Shown: positions 38,637-47,601 of the stretch, in pieces
How positions within the stretch are numbered: the stretch's first letter is position 1
How the letters are laid out: every line of letters begins with the position of its first letter
Origin: CAVQSS01 sp963746605
Lineage (GTDB): Bacteria > Desulfobacterota > RBG-13-43-22
Assembly (NCBI GenBank): GCA_963746605.1
Contig: CAVVCH010000061.1
Location: 62,001-126,000, forward strand
Direction of reading: 5' to 3'
Length of the DNA: 64,000 nucleotides
Position numbers and translations under genes: made by a program
Notes under the pieces: generated by a model
The model's database searches: none
What the model was told of the DNA's origin: nothing
Seen by the model: only the letters and a program-made list of their open reading frames with translations

Positions 38637-39025
38637 TGGTCATAGACTCGTCCGCATTGGTTGCCCTCTTGCTTCTGGAAGAAGAAGTGGAGCGATTGGC
38701 CAGGGCGATTGCCGCCGATCCCCGACGTCTGATCAGCGTGTTTAATTGGCTGGAAACGGCTATCGTGATCGAAGCCAAAAAAGGAGAGGCCGGCGCTCGT
38801 GAACTGGATCTTCTGTTGCACCGGGCTCAAATAGAAATCGTGGCGATGAACCCGGACCAGTCCGAAATAGCCCGCACAGCCTGGCGGGTTTATGGAAAAG
38901 GAAATCATCCTGCCGGCCTTAATATTGGCGATTGCTGCGCTTACGCCTTGGCCAAGTACTCCGGGGAACCTCTTTTGTTTAAGGGGGCAGATTTTTCGCA
39001 GACAGATATCCAATCGGTTTTTTAA
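38636..39025 (+). CDS. VapC-type PIN-domain ribonuclease toxin
   Basis: A 129-residue PIN nuclease starting at GTG. Acidic residues expected for the metal site are seen in MVIDSSALVALLLLEEE, NWLETAIVIE and NIGDCCAYALAK. VapC toxins cut tRNA or rRNA. It forms a type II toxin-antitoxin pair with the gene before it. The pair sits between a tRNA and a gap gene, as expected of a mobile cassette. Confidence 0.87.
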   Translation: MVIDSSALVALLLLEEEVERLARAIAADPRRLISVFNWLETAIVIEAKKGEAGARELDLLLHRAQIEIVAMNPDQSEIARTAWRVYGKGNHPAGLNIGDCCAYALAKYSGEPLLFKGADFSQTDIQSVF

Positions 39026-39104
39026 GCAGATTGTAATTTTAGCGGGAATCAGGGATTGTTCACTAAGTAACCAGTTATTTTTTAGAGGGAATAGGGGGTG
39101 CATC

Positions 39105-40382
39105 ATGGCGCGCGTGGAGGTGTTTGAAAATAAAAAACCCGTCATTGGGATTAACGGTTTAGGCCGAATCGGGAAGCTGACCCTCTGGCATCACCTGGGG
39201 CGAAAATATTTTCAGGAGATCGTGGTTAATACCGGGCGGGAAGTGGGCACGGGCCTGCAGGCCATCGCCCAGCGGATTGAAACCGATTCCACCTACGGGC
39301 TGCTGCATCGGTTTCTCTACGGGATCAAGGCCAAGCGTTTCATCGAGATCGTGGATGAGAAGGCCGGTAAAATGCTGATCGACGGTATTCCGGTTACTAT
39401 TCTCCGGGAGTCGCGCAATCCGGCGGATATCAAATGGCGGGATAACGGAGTGGATGTGGTCGTGGAAACTACCGGTAAATTCAAGGACCCCACGGTTCCC
39501 GCCGACGACAAAGGAGGCTCTCTCCGGGGGCACCTGGCGGCCGGGGCCCGGATCGCTCTCAATTCCTCTCCTTTTAAGATCAAGAACAAGGCCCTCTCCG
39601 TTCCGGATGACGCGATCATGCTTATTTGCGGCATCAACCACACGGCTTTCGACAAAAAGGCCCACCAGGTATTGTCGGCCGCCTCCTGCACGACCACCGG
39701 TTTGGCTCATATGGTCAAACCCCTTTTAGAAAACGAGGCCACCAACAAGATCCTGACCGCCTCCATGTCCACGGTGCATGCCGTAACCAATACCCAGGCG
39801 GTCCTCGATACCATGCCGAAAGCGGGGGAGAAGGATCTAAGGAAAAATCGAAGCATCCTGAACAATATCATTCTCACCTCCACCGGAGCCGCCGTGGCCT
39901 TGGCGGATGTTATTCCGGAAGTCCGGAACATCGGATTCATGGCCGATTCTATCCGGGTCCCCACCAACACGGAGTCCCTCATCGTCCTGAATGTCACTTT
40001 TCAGAGCAAGATGAACCCGGACGGGTCTCCCCTGACGCTGGATACGAACACGATCAACCGGATTTATAAGGAGGCCATGGAGCGGGATCCGGAAAACCTG
40101 CTGGTCTTTTCGATGGATCAAAATGTCTCCAGCGATCTCATCGGGATGGATGCCGCCGTGGTGATCGAAGGCCAGCTGAACCATACCCGGACTTCTTTTA
40201 TCGACATTGACTGTGCCTGGGTCCCGGGTTTGTCTCCGCAGGTCATTCCTTCCCTGCCCGCGAATTCGCTGCAGGTTCCGGTGGTCCACGCCAAGATTTT
40301 CGGCTGGTATGACAACGAGTACGGGAGCTATACGAATCGGCTGGGGGATCTGGCCGTTTACGTGCACAAACAGTTGGTGTAG
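39105..40382 (+). CDS. Divergent glyceraldehyde-3-phosphate dehydrogenase-like protein
   Basis: About 425 residues, some 90 more than classical GAPDH. ATG 39105 follows TAGGGGGTG; upstream in-frame codons overlap vapC and are rejected. The NAD-binding GINGLGRIGKLTLWHH, the active-site Cys in SAASCTTTGLAH (where classical enzymes have SCTTN), the His in TASMSTVHAVTNTQ and WYDNEYGSYTNRL near the end are present. Inserts lie around residues 85-100 and 160-175. A second, canonical GAPDH is at 44826. Cofactor or direction preference may differ, but this is not shown by sequence. Confidence 0.85.
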   Translation: MARVEVFENKKPVIGINGLGRIGKLTLWHHLGRKYFQEIVVNTGREVGTGLQAIAQRIETDSTYGLLHRFLYGIKAKRFIEIVDEKAGKMLIDGIPVTILRESRNPADIKWRDNGVDVVVETTGKFKDPTVPADDKGGSLRGHLAAGARIALNSSPFKIKNKALSVPDDAIMLICGINHTAFDKKAHQVLSAASCTTTGLAHMVKPLLENEATNKILTASMSTVHAVTNTQAVLDTMPKAGEKDLRKNRSILNNIILTSTGAAVALADVIPEVRNIGFMADSIRVPTNTESLIVLNVTFQSKMNPDGSPLTLDTNTINRIYKEAMERDPENLLVFSMDQNVSSDLIGMDAAVVIEGQLNHTRTSFIDIDCAWVPGLSPQVIPSLPANSLQVPVVHAKIFGWYDNEYGSYTNRLGDLAVYVHKQLV

Positions 40383-40465
40383 ATCAAGACAAGAGTAAGA
40401 CCAAATGGCAGATAACTTAAGCCATTGCCATTAATAATCAATAATCTTATTCAGGTTAACCTGCT

Positions 40466-43400
40466 TTACAACGTCACCCGGTTGGACTCCTGGGCTTCCC
40501 GCTCGTGTCGGCCCTGGTAGACGGCGCCGCTCCACCCGTCGATGGAAATGAAGTCGCCCCTGCGGATGGTTTGGCCGTCTACGGTACTGTAGCCCTTGGT
40601 TTCATAGACGCTTAATTTCGTGAAACCAACCACACCGACCTTATTGAGTTGGGGGATCGTGACTGCGGCATGGGAGGTGCTGCCTCCCCTGGCCGTCAGG
40701 AGCCCCTCTACCTGAAGTAACACCCCCACATCGTCGGGTACGGAATCGGGACGAATCAAGATGAGCGGCGTATCCGGTTCGCTTTCCCGGTACTGTCGGA
40801 TTTCCTCTTCGGAATAGACTGCCCGGCCTGATAAGGCCCCCCCACTCACCCCGATACCGTTTCCCAGCAGGCTGTTTTTCAAATCCTGGGTTTCTTTAAA
40901 AATCGGCAGTTTGGTGGTTTCCCGCTGGACCATCTCCCGGGTCTGCAGGATATGAAGGCCGTCCCGCGTGGCCTGCTCAAAGGTAAACTCGATCTCCTGG
41001 TGATTGAAGCGTTTTTCATAGATCAGGATTTCGCACAGCCGGAGCAGTTGCCCAAATATTTCGGGGAAATTGGCCTCCAGGGAAATAGCCGTATCCTTCC
41101 TTTCCGTTAGCCGTTGTTTTTCCGAGATGGGATAGGTGGCCACCAGGCCGGAAACGATATCATCTCCCTGGACCCCGAAAATGAAGTCCCCGTAGAGGTT
41201 GATCCCCTCGGCGGAACTTTTGGGGTCCCGGGTAAAGATCACCCCCGAACCGGACTGGCTGTTTAGATTCCCGAAGATCATGGTCTGCACGATCACCGCC
41301 GTTCCCCATTCATCGGACAGGTGCATTTGACGGCGGTAAATGCGGGCCTGTTCGGAATTCCAGGAGTCGATGACCCGAAGAAAGGCGTCCTGGAGCTGAT
41401 CCCAAGGCCGTTCGGGCACTTCCAGACCTTTGTCCTCCAGCGCCCGCTTGTAGGCCAGGGCGACCAGTCGCATCTGGTCCGGGGAGAACTGGATCTTGCG
41501 GCTGACCCCGTAGCGCTGTTTGAAGGTATTGATCAGGGAGTCAAAAAAATTCCGATCCAGGCCCCGCAGCATGCCGTAGCTCTGCAGATACCGCCGGAAG
41601 GAATCCCAGGCCGCCCAGGAGAAACCCTTCTTCCGACTCAAACCCTCGGCAATCCGTTCGTTGATGCCCACATTCAGGATGGACTGCATCATGCCCGGCA
41701 GGGAGATGGTGGCGCCGCTGCGGACGCTTAAGAGCAGCGGATTCTGGGGGTCTCCGAAATGGCGCCCGACCATCCTTTCCAAACGCCGGATCTCCCGGAC
41801 GATGCGGACGTTCAGATCATCCAGGATGTTCTGGTAGCCCAGAAGGGCTTCAATCCGGCGGAAGACCTCGGTGGTCAGGACAAAGCCGGGGGGCACGGGG
41901 AACCCCATGGAGGACAGCTCTTTGAGAAAATATCCCTTGTTGCCGAGGCGGATCTGATTGTCCAGTTTTTTGTCGCGCCGGTACAAGGGAGTAATAGCCG
42001 TTTCCGGCTCATAGGCCATCACCAGGGTCAGAATCTGCTTGTTCTCCTTGAATTTTTCCAATTCGGCCTGGAGGGTGCGCAGGATCCGGTTGATAAAGTT
42101 ATCGAGCACCTGGAGGCCGAAGGCCGATGCTATGGCCGTGCGGATAAAATTCTCGGAGAGTTGATAGAAGCGTTCTTCCTCCCGGGCGGCCGCGGCCCGC
42201 CCGCCGAAGGCGGAGCCGTCCTCCTGCAGGATTTGAGCTATGATCAGGGGCAGGTTGGGGCGGTGCACCTCGATGTAATATTCCCGGATAATATCCTGAA
42301 TACTCTTGGAGATGAACTGGAAGATGTCGATATACTGGTCGATGGAGAACTGTTTGATTTCCAGGGCGTGGCTGACATATTTCATCTTGGCCGAAAGCCC
42401 CTCGACGGCCACCCCTTCCAGGTCCAGGGCCTTGACGTAGAGCCAGAGGTAGCGGTGGATCTGCACTAAAGTGCTTTTGGTGATGAATTTCAGATTGAGG
42501 GACTGGATCAGTTCTTCAAAAAGAAGGGTGGCCAGGCTCTCGAGGCGCAGGGAAAGCCCCAGGGCTTCAAACTTTTTCTCCCGGTAGGTACCGTACATGG
42601 AGGGGATGCCGGCGGCAATATGGCGCTTGCGGTAAATGTTCTCCACATACTCGGTTTTCTCGGGGGAGAGGATGACCTCTTTCAACTGGACGAGGAAGTC
42701 CAGGATGACGGCCAGGCTCTTGTCCCGTTTCTTGTTCTGGAGGTGGCGCCGGAGGTCCCGGACTTTTGTCGGATCAAAGAGGTAGGAAGTCTCCAGGTCC
42801 TTCAATAGATCTATATGCTGCGGGTTGTATTTCTTATAGAGTAATTGATAGAAGCGGATGAGCAGCCTGGCCCGCTCCCGGTCCTTCTCCGGGGTGTCGG
42901 CCACTCCCTGGATCTCTTTGGCTATCCGGGGACCATCCCAATCCAGGAAACCCTGGGGATCGGAGCGCAGCTTTTCCAGCAGTGTTTGGAAGATCGTCTG
43001 CAGCCCGCGCGTCTCCCGGGCTCCTTCGGGGGTCTGGGCATAGACCTCCTCCGGGAGATGGACCCGGAGAAAGGACTTATTCCCGGTGGCCCAGTAGCGG
43101 AAGGCGTCTTCGAGGAAGGAGACCAAGAGGCTGTTGCTCTCCACGTGCGATTGTTTGCGGAGGAAATGGACGACCGGATCCTGACGGAAGGCGATCTCGT
43201 CCACCTCGGTGGATATCTCCCGAAGCTCCCCTTCGGCTCCGATTTCGCTGAAGTAGATGGGGAACAGCCGCAGCAGTTGCTTGACCAGATTGAAGGCCGG
43301 GCCGATAGGGGCGTTGAGCAGGGCCGAGATGTTCTTCTGGAGCAGGTCCGTGTCTCGGACGAAGACTCCTCCCAGCTTCAGGTTAATGATCAGGGCCGAG

Positions 43401-44686
43401 AGCAACCGGCGGGTCCAGCGCGGTTTGAGGGCGATGATTTCCAGCCAGGAGCGGATGTTTTCGATGTGGGCCGGGTTGACCCGGATCTGCCAGTCCATAT
43501 TGGCGCCAGCAAGCTGCGGATGTTGAAACCCGAAGCCGATCAATTCCTCAATAAAGGCGTCCGCCAGCGGGTGATAGTTCAGTTTGAAGACCTCTCGGGC
43601 CACGGTGGTAATGCAATTCAGGACGGTGCTGCGGTACTGATAACAGGTAGCGCACTTTTTCAGGAGCTGGAATACGTTTTGAACAAAATCGTTCAGGGTC
43701 TCCGGGGTCTTTTCCCGGAACACCAAGGCCAGGCAGCGATTGATTTCAATCAGGGTGCGGCCGTGGATATCGGCCAGGGCCGGGACATTGATGATATGGA
43801 AGAGGAAATCCAGTTTGACCAGGTATTCCCGGCCGGCATAGAGGCCGGACCGTTCCAGTTCGTCGGCCACCAACAGATAGCCCTCGACAATTTGGGCGTA
43901 ATCGGGCCGGTTCAGGTAACGTTCCGTTCCCGCGCCGGTCTCCGGACCGTTCCCGGCCGGGAGCGATTTCAACTCTTCCAGCAGGGCGGCCATCGATCCA
44001 TGCGTCAGGGGCCGGACAAGCGCGTCATAGCCGAAGATGGCGGAAGCCTCTTCTCCTTCCCGATTGAACCAATCCCGGGGATCGGGTTGTTCCAGCCAGA
44101 AGGTGTAGGTTGCCTGGAAGACCTGACGAAGAAAATGTGTCAGGGGAAGGCCGTCGAATGAAAACGACTGCTCCCGGGCCGTTTGGAGGAGCTTTTTTCC
44201 GTACGTCGAACTTTTCCGGAAGAGGGAAGGCTCCTGTCGGGATAAATCGAGGAGGCTATGGATCAGAGCGGGGAAGAGGGTTTGATTCCGTTCGATCGAC
44301 CCGCCGCTCTTGGACAGGATCAGATCCAGAAAATCAAAGAGGTACCGGAGGGCTGTTTCCCGGGTTTCTTCCCCGGCGGGCGATCGGATCACCCCGAGGT
44401 AAATCCCGACGAAGGTTTCCAGCGCTTCCAGCCCTTTTTCATGGCGGTTAAAGTCATGGAAGTCGCCCAGGGAGAGGGTGCGCAGTTGCTTCAAGACGAT
44501 CTCCCAGTTCACGAAAGGATGATTCATTTCCGTCAGGAGATCCTGGGTGCGTTTGAAAACGCCGTAGTGCTCCCGGGTGATATCGAGCAGGACCCGGTAT
44601 TTTTCGGGGATTTCCACCGTAGCCGCGGTTCGCTCCAGGTTGGCCTGCAGGGCAGTCGATACAAATGTGTTCTCAGTGGTGGGCAT
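40466..44686 (-). CDS. Large PPDK-like protein: helical N-terminus, ATP-grasp and phospho-His domains, no PEP barrel
   Basis: A 1406-residue protein. Residues 1 to about 860 are helical with no recognised domain. Residues about 875-1250 are a pyruvate-phosphate-dikinase ATP-binding domain (LGNKGYFLKELSSMGFPVPP, LLSVRSGATISLPGMM, WGTAVIVQTMIFGNLNSQSG, GVIFTRDPKSSAEGINLYGD). Residues about 1290-1380 are the phospho-histidine domain (LTARGGSTSHAAVTIPQL, with the His near 1338). The PEP/pyruvate TIM barrel of true PPDK and PEP synthase is absent. It may transfer phosphate through its His to an unknown acceptor. It sits between two gap genes, pointing to glycolytic control. No upstream repeat interrupts it. 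Confidence 0.75.
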   Translation of the reverse strand: MPTTENTFVSTALQANLERTAATVEIPEKYRVLLDITREHYGVFKRTQDLLTEMNHPFVNWEIVLKQLRTLSLGDFHDFNRHEKGLEALETFVGIYLGVIRSPAGEETRETALRYLFDFLDLILSKSGGSIERNQTLFPALIHSLLDLSRQEPSLFRKSSTYGKKLLQTAREQSFSFDGLPLTHFLRQVFQATYTFWLEQPDPRDWFNREGEEASAIFGYDALVRPLTHGSMAALLEELKSLPAGNGPETGAGTERYLNRPDYAQIVEGYLLVADELERSGLYAGREYLVKLDFLFHIINVPALADIHGRTLIEINRCLALVFREKTPETLNDFVQNVFQLLKKCATCYQYRSTVLNCITTVAREVFKLNYHPLADAFIEELIGFGFQHPQLAGANMDWQIRVNPAHIENIRSWLEIIALKPRWTRRLLSALIINLKLGGVFVRDTDLLQKNISALLNAPIGPAFNLVKQLLRLFPIYFSEIGAEGELREISTEVDEIAFRQDPVVHFLRKQSHVESNSLLVSFLEDAFRYWATGNKSFLRVHLPEEVYAQTPEGARETRGLQTIFQTLLEKLRSDPQGFLDWDGPRIAKEIQGVADTPEKDRERARLLIRFYQLLYKKYNPQHIDLLKDLETSYLFDPTKVRDLRRHLQNKKRDKSLAVILDFLVQLKEVILSPEKTEYVENIYRKRHIAAGIPSMYGTYREKKFEALGLSLRLESLATLLFEELIQSLNLKFITKSTLVQIHRYLWLYVKALDLEGVAVEGLSAKMKYVSHALEIKQFSIDQYIDIFQFISKSIQDIIREYYIEVHRPNLPLIIAQILQEDGSAFGGRAAAAREEERFYQLSENFIRTAIASAFGLQVLDNFINRILRTLQAELEKFKENKQILTLVMAYEPETAITPLYRRDKKLDNQIRLGNKGYFLKELSSMGFPVPPGFVLTTEVFRRIEALLGYQNILDDLNVRIVREIRRLERMVGRHFGDPQNPLLLSVRSGATISLPGMMQSILNVGINERIAEGLSRKKGFSWAAWDSFRRYLQSYGMLRGLDRNFFDSLINTFKQRYGVSRKIQFSPDQMRLVALAYKRALEDKGLEVPERPWDQLQDAFLRVIDSWNSEQARIYRRQMHLSDEWGTAVIVQTMIFGNLNSQSGSGVIFTRDPKSSAEGINLYGDFIFGVQGDDIVSGLVATYPISEKQRLTERKDTAISLEANFPEIFGQLLRLCEILIYEKRFNHQEIEFTFEQATRDGLHILQTREMVQRETTKLPIFKETQDLKNSLLGNGIGVSGGALSGRAVYSEEEIRQYRESEPDTPLILIRPDSVPDDVGVLLQVEGLLTARGGSTSHAAVTIPQLNKVGVVGFTKLSVYETKGYSTVDGQTIRRGDFISIDGWSGAVYQGRHEREAQESNRVTL

Positions 44687-44724
44687 AAAATTTTTAAGGC
44701 TCTATTTGGTTAGGGGAATATTTT

Positions 44725-44822
44725 TAAATTCGAAATTCGAAGCACGAAATCCGAAACAATAAAGAATGTTCAAAATTCAAATGACCAAAATGTTTCGATA
44801 CGGATTTCGAATTTCCAAGAAA
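44725..44822. repeat. Dispersed repeat AAATTCGAAATTCGAAGCACGAAATCC, copy 2
   Basis: TTAAATTCGAAATTCGAAGC ACGAAATCCGAAACAA (split here), then TTCAAAATTCAAATG and ATTTCGAATTTCC in the opposite sense, making a loose inverted repeat between the PPDK-like and gapA genes. It matches 33908 and 60297. Confidence 0.75.
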
Positions 44823-44825
44823 TAG

Positions 44826-45824
44826 TTACTTCATGATAAACGACAACAGTTCCAGCATCCGATTGGAAAAGCCCCATTCATTGTCATACCAGGAGAGGAC
44901 TTTAACCATTCTGCCGCCCAATACGTGGGTGTTGGGCAGGTCCACGATCGAGGAATGGGGGTCCCCGTTAAAATCCAGGGACACCAGTTCTTCCTCGGAA
45001 CAGCGGAGTATGCCCTTCAGGGGGCCGGCGGCGTATTCCCTGAACTTGGCATTCACCTCGTCCTTGCCGGTAGCCTTCGACAAAGTGGCCACGAAGTCGA
45101 CCAGGGAGACGTTCGGTACGGGTACCCTGACGGAAAGGCCGTCCAATTTTCCTTTCATCTCCGGGATGACTTCCGCGATCGCCTTGGCTGCTCCGGTGGT
45201 GGTGGGGATCATGGAAAGGGCGGCCGCCCGGGATCTCCGCAGGTCCTTATGGGGTTCATCCTGGATCACCTGATCGTTGGTATAGGCATGGATCGTGGTC
45301 ATCAGACCGTATTCGACGCCGAACTCCCGCTGGAGTATCTTAACGATCGGGGCCAGACAGTTGGTGGTGCAGGAACCCATGGAGATGATGTGGTGCCTGG
45401 TTTTGTCGTACTCCTCCTGGTTTATTCCAAAAACTACCGTCACGTCCGGGTTTTTGGCCGGCGCGGAAATGACGACCTTTTTGGCCCCGGCCAGGAGGTG
45501 TTTTTCGGCGCCCGCCCGATCGGTAAATTTGCCGGTGCTCTCCAGGACCACATCGACCCCCAGAGCCTTCCAGGGCAGGGCGGACGGATCCTTCATGGCG
45601 AAGGTCTTGATTTCCTTCCCGTCCACCCAAATAGCATTCTCACCGGCCTTGACTTCCGCATTCAGGACCCCGTGGACCGAATCGTATTTCAAGAGGTGGG
45701 CCATTGTTCTGGCATCGGCCAGATCATTGACGGCCACGAATTCAACGGCGTTGCTCTTAAAACCCGCCCGAAAAACCAGCCTTCCAATCCTTCCAAAACC
45801 ATTTATAGCGACCTTAATGGACAT
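44826..45824 (-). CDS. gapA: Glyceraldehyde-3-phosphate dehydrogenase, canonical
   Basis: A complete 332-residue type I GAPDH. It shows VAINGFGRIGRLVFR, the active-site Cys in ISMGSCTTNCLAP near residue 150, His in TTIHAYTNDQ, RRSRAAALSMIPTTTGAA and SWYDNEWGFSNRM. GAGGAGATT precedes the ATG. A promoter is seen upstream (45881). It makes 1,3-bisphosphoglycerate for the Pgk encoded 9 kb away; a divergent paralogue lies at 39105. Confidence 0.97.
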   Translation of the reverse strand: MSIKVAINGFGRIGRLVFRAGFKSNAVEFVAVNDLADARTMAHLLKYDSVHGVLNAEVKAGENAIWVDGKEIKTFAMKDPSALPWKALGVDVVLESTGKFTDRAGAEKHLLAGAKKVVISAPAKNPDVTVVFGINQEEYDKTRHHIISMGSCTTNCLAPIVKILQREFGVEYGLMTTIHAYTNDQVIQDEPHKDLRRSRAAALSMIPTTTGAAKAIAEVIPEMKGKLDGLSVRVPVPNVSLVDFVATLSKATGKDEVNAKFREYAAGPLKGILRCSEEELVSLDFNGDPHSSIVDLPNTHVLGGRMVKVLSWYDNEWGFSNRMLELLSFIMK

Positions 45825-45842
45825 GGCAATCTCCTCTGGTAA

Positions 45843-46136
45843 AAAAGTTATTCGATTGATGAGTCTGAGAATTTCGTAAAATGCTAACCGAAAGCAGAAG
45901 GCTTGTCAACTTATTGCGCCCGGGCTCAAAGGCCCCGGGGACGGGAAGTACCTTTAATGTCAATACGTTAGACACATTGAAGGGCTGTGAGCGCACTGGT
46001 ACGGAAATCGGCCGGGTCACGCTTTCCCCGTCAGGGACACAGCCGAGGGAGGCTGTGCTACAACATTTAGGGATAAACCCTACACAATCTGTTGAAAGGC
46101 CAGGGGGGCCATTTTCGTATTACGCATGTAAACAGC
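45843..46136. other. Spacer upstream of gapA with dispersed words
   Basis: Apart from the gapA promoter, no gene is supported. The stretch 46030-46070 contains CAGCCGAGGGAGGCTGTGC, a short palindrome of a kind common in intergenic repeats. Confidence 0.4.
45881..45909 (-). promoter_or_regulatory. Sigma-70-type promoter of gapA
   Basis: On the minus strand TTGACA, a 17-base spacer and TAGCAT, about 55 bases before the gapA ATG. A strong -35 with a fair -10. Confidence 0.65.
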
Positions 46137-46176
46137 TAAAAAGGCGCAAACCTATAAGAGGTTGCGCCTTTTTAGT
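46137..46176. terminator. Bidirectional terminator
   Basis: AAAAAGGCGCAA / TTGCGCCTTTTT with a 12-base loop. It stands just downstream of the minus-strand iron-sulfur gene ending at 46215 and would terminate that operon. Confidence 0.9.
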
Positions 46177-46214
46177 TGTTATTTCCTAGGCGGGGAATCC
46201 GGCGGGCAGGTAGA

Positions 46215-47543
46215 TTATTCTTCCGCCTCTTTACCCTCGGCCTCTTCCGTTTCTTCTTCTACCTTGGCCTTCAGTTCCTCAGGGATGTACATGATCTCCT
46301 CGAAAATTTCTTTGAAGGACATGATCTTGATCCCCAGATCGTATTCTTTTCCCAAATCACGGCACTGGTCATAGCAGTTGTGGCAGGGGCAGATGACGAT
46401 CTTGGCCCCCGTGGCCTTGATTTGGTCGGCCTTCACTTTACCGGCCTCCATGCGGCGCTTTTTGAAGGGGGACCCCATGGGGATGGCTCCCCCGCCACCG
46501 GAGCAGCAGTAAGCTTCGTTCCCATGGGGGGTCATTTCTCGGAAATCTTCCGCGATGTGGCTGATAATATATCGAGCCTCTTCGGCGAGACCGCCGCTTC
46601 GCGAAACATTGCAGGGATCCTGATAGGTAATCGGTTCCGTGAGCTTTCGGGTAAATTTCAGCCGGCCGTCGCGGATATATTCGGCAAAGAGTTTTATACT
46701 GTGAACGACCTCGAACTTATAATCTTCATTCAACCAGATCGGCCCTTCAAACTGAACGGCCCGGAGTGCGTGGCCTCACTCGGTGATGACGACGCGTTTG
46801 ACCTGTAGCTCCTCCGCGGCGTCTTTAATCAATTTGACGATGTAACCGGCTGTCTTGATATCCCCGGCAAACATGGCCAGGTTGGTGTCATCCCAGCCCG
46901 GCTTACTGGGAAAGGTCCAGTCCTCGCCGACCACATGAAAGATCTTGGCCGCCAACTGAATATCCTGGGGATAATATTTAGGCTCCCGGGCATTGACGGT
47001 GTACATAATATTGGCGCCCTTCTTATCGATGGGGATGGTGGCGCCGGGCAGTTCCTCCTGCAGTTCCTCCTCCATCCATTTCAGGGTCTCCACCCAGTCC
47101 TCTTCGGATACCGCCATCTGGTTGCCGGTTTCCAGGTAGTTCGCGATGGCGGCCTTTAACCCCTCCGGGGTCATTCCCTGAGAGGTCAATATGCCCCGGA
47201 GCGTAGCCACCATCATGGCCATATCGATCCCAAAGGGGCAATAGAGGGTACAGCGGCGGCAGAGGGTGCATTCCCCGTAGGCCGTGTCGTAGAGTTCCTG
47301 CATGAAGGCTTCATCGACCTGGCCTTTTTTCTTAACCAGTTTTTTTAATTTCTGGGCCTTGAAAGAGGGTACCATCCGGGGATCTTTGTTTTTGGCGGTA
47401 TAGAAGTGGCAGGTATCCGCACAAAGGCCGCAGTGAGCGCAGATCCGCATCCACATCTTGAGTCGGGCATTCAACCGGGCGTCTACCGCCTGGCGAATGG
47501 ATTCCGGGTTGATGATCATTGGTTCCTTTTGGGCTTCAGCCAT
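46215..47543 (-). CDS. DsrK/TmcB-like iron-sulfur (CCG-domain) protein read through TGA, probable selenoprotein
   Basis: Read through one in-frame TGA (46776-46778) the two frames give one protein of 442 residues. Two ferredoxin-like motifs bind 4Fe-4S clusters (CAHCGLCADTCHF near residue 37, CTLCRRCTLYCPF near 90). The C-terminal CCG domain has DPCNVSR, AYCCSGGGG and CPCHNCYDQC, the heterodisulfide-reductase catalytic-cluster motif. At the TGA the family has Cys (TECGHA); sequence on both sides matches without a gap (VKRVVITE-U-GHALRAVQFEG). A hairpin with a GU loop follows (46741-46761). ATG 47543 follows GGAGGG. It likely passes electrons between the haem b partner (47602) and a thiol/disulfide or quinone pool. 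Confidence 0.85.
46741..46761 (-). promoter_or_regulatory. Candidate bacterial SECIS hairpin
   Basis: From 15 nt after the TGA the RNA forms GGCC-G-UUCA-GUU-UGAA-G-GGCC: two 4-bp stems around a G-G mismatch and a GUU apical loop. The loop G lies 24 nt after the UGA, inside the 16-37 nt window of bacterial SECIS rules, with G first in the loop as needed for SelB. Confidence 0.65.
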
Positions 47544-47568
47544 ATTCGTATCCCTCCATAATGGGTTC

Positions 47569-47597
47569 AGCCAAAAATATTTCAAATATTTTTGGCT
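47569..47597. repeat. Perfect AT-rich palindrome between the two redox genes
   Basis: AGCCAAAAATATTT-C-AAATATTTTTGGCT, 14-base arms around one base, in the 58-base gap between tmcC-like and tmcB-like genes. It ends in the TTTTTGG(T/C)TAG word shared with 33951, 35584 and 53083. It could attenuate or stabilise the operon mRNA. Confidence 0.6.
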
Positions 47598-47601
47598 AGG
47601 G

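Noticed and set aside
38892..39104. Longer start for the divergent GAPDH
   Set aside because: The upstream codons overlap vapC in another frame; ATG 39105 has a ribosome site and the normal GAPDH N-terminus.
42845..44161. 438-codon plus-strand frame opposite the PPDK-like gene
   Set aside because: Antisense shadow; Gly/Gln-rich with no motif, while the other strand has clear domains.
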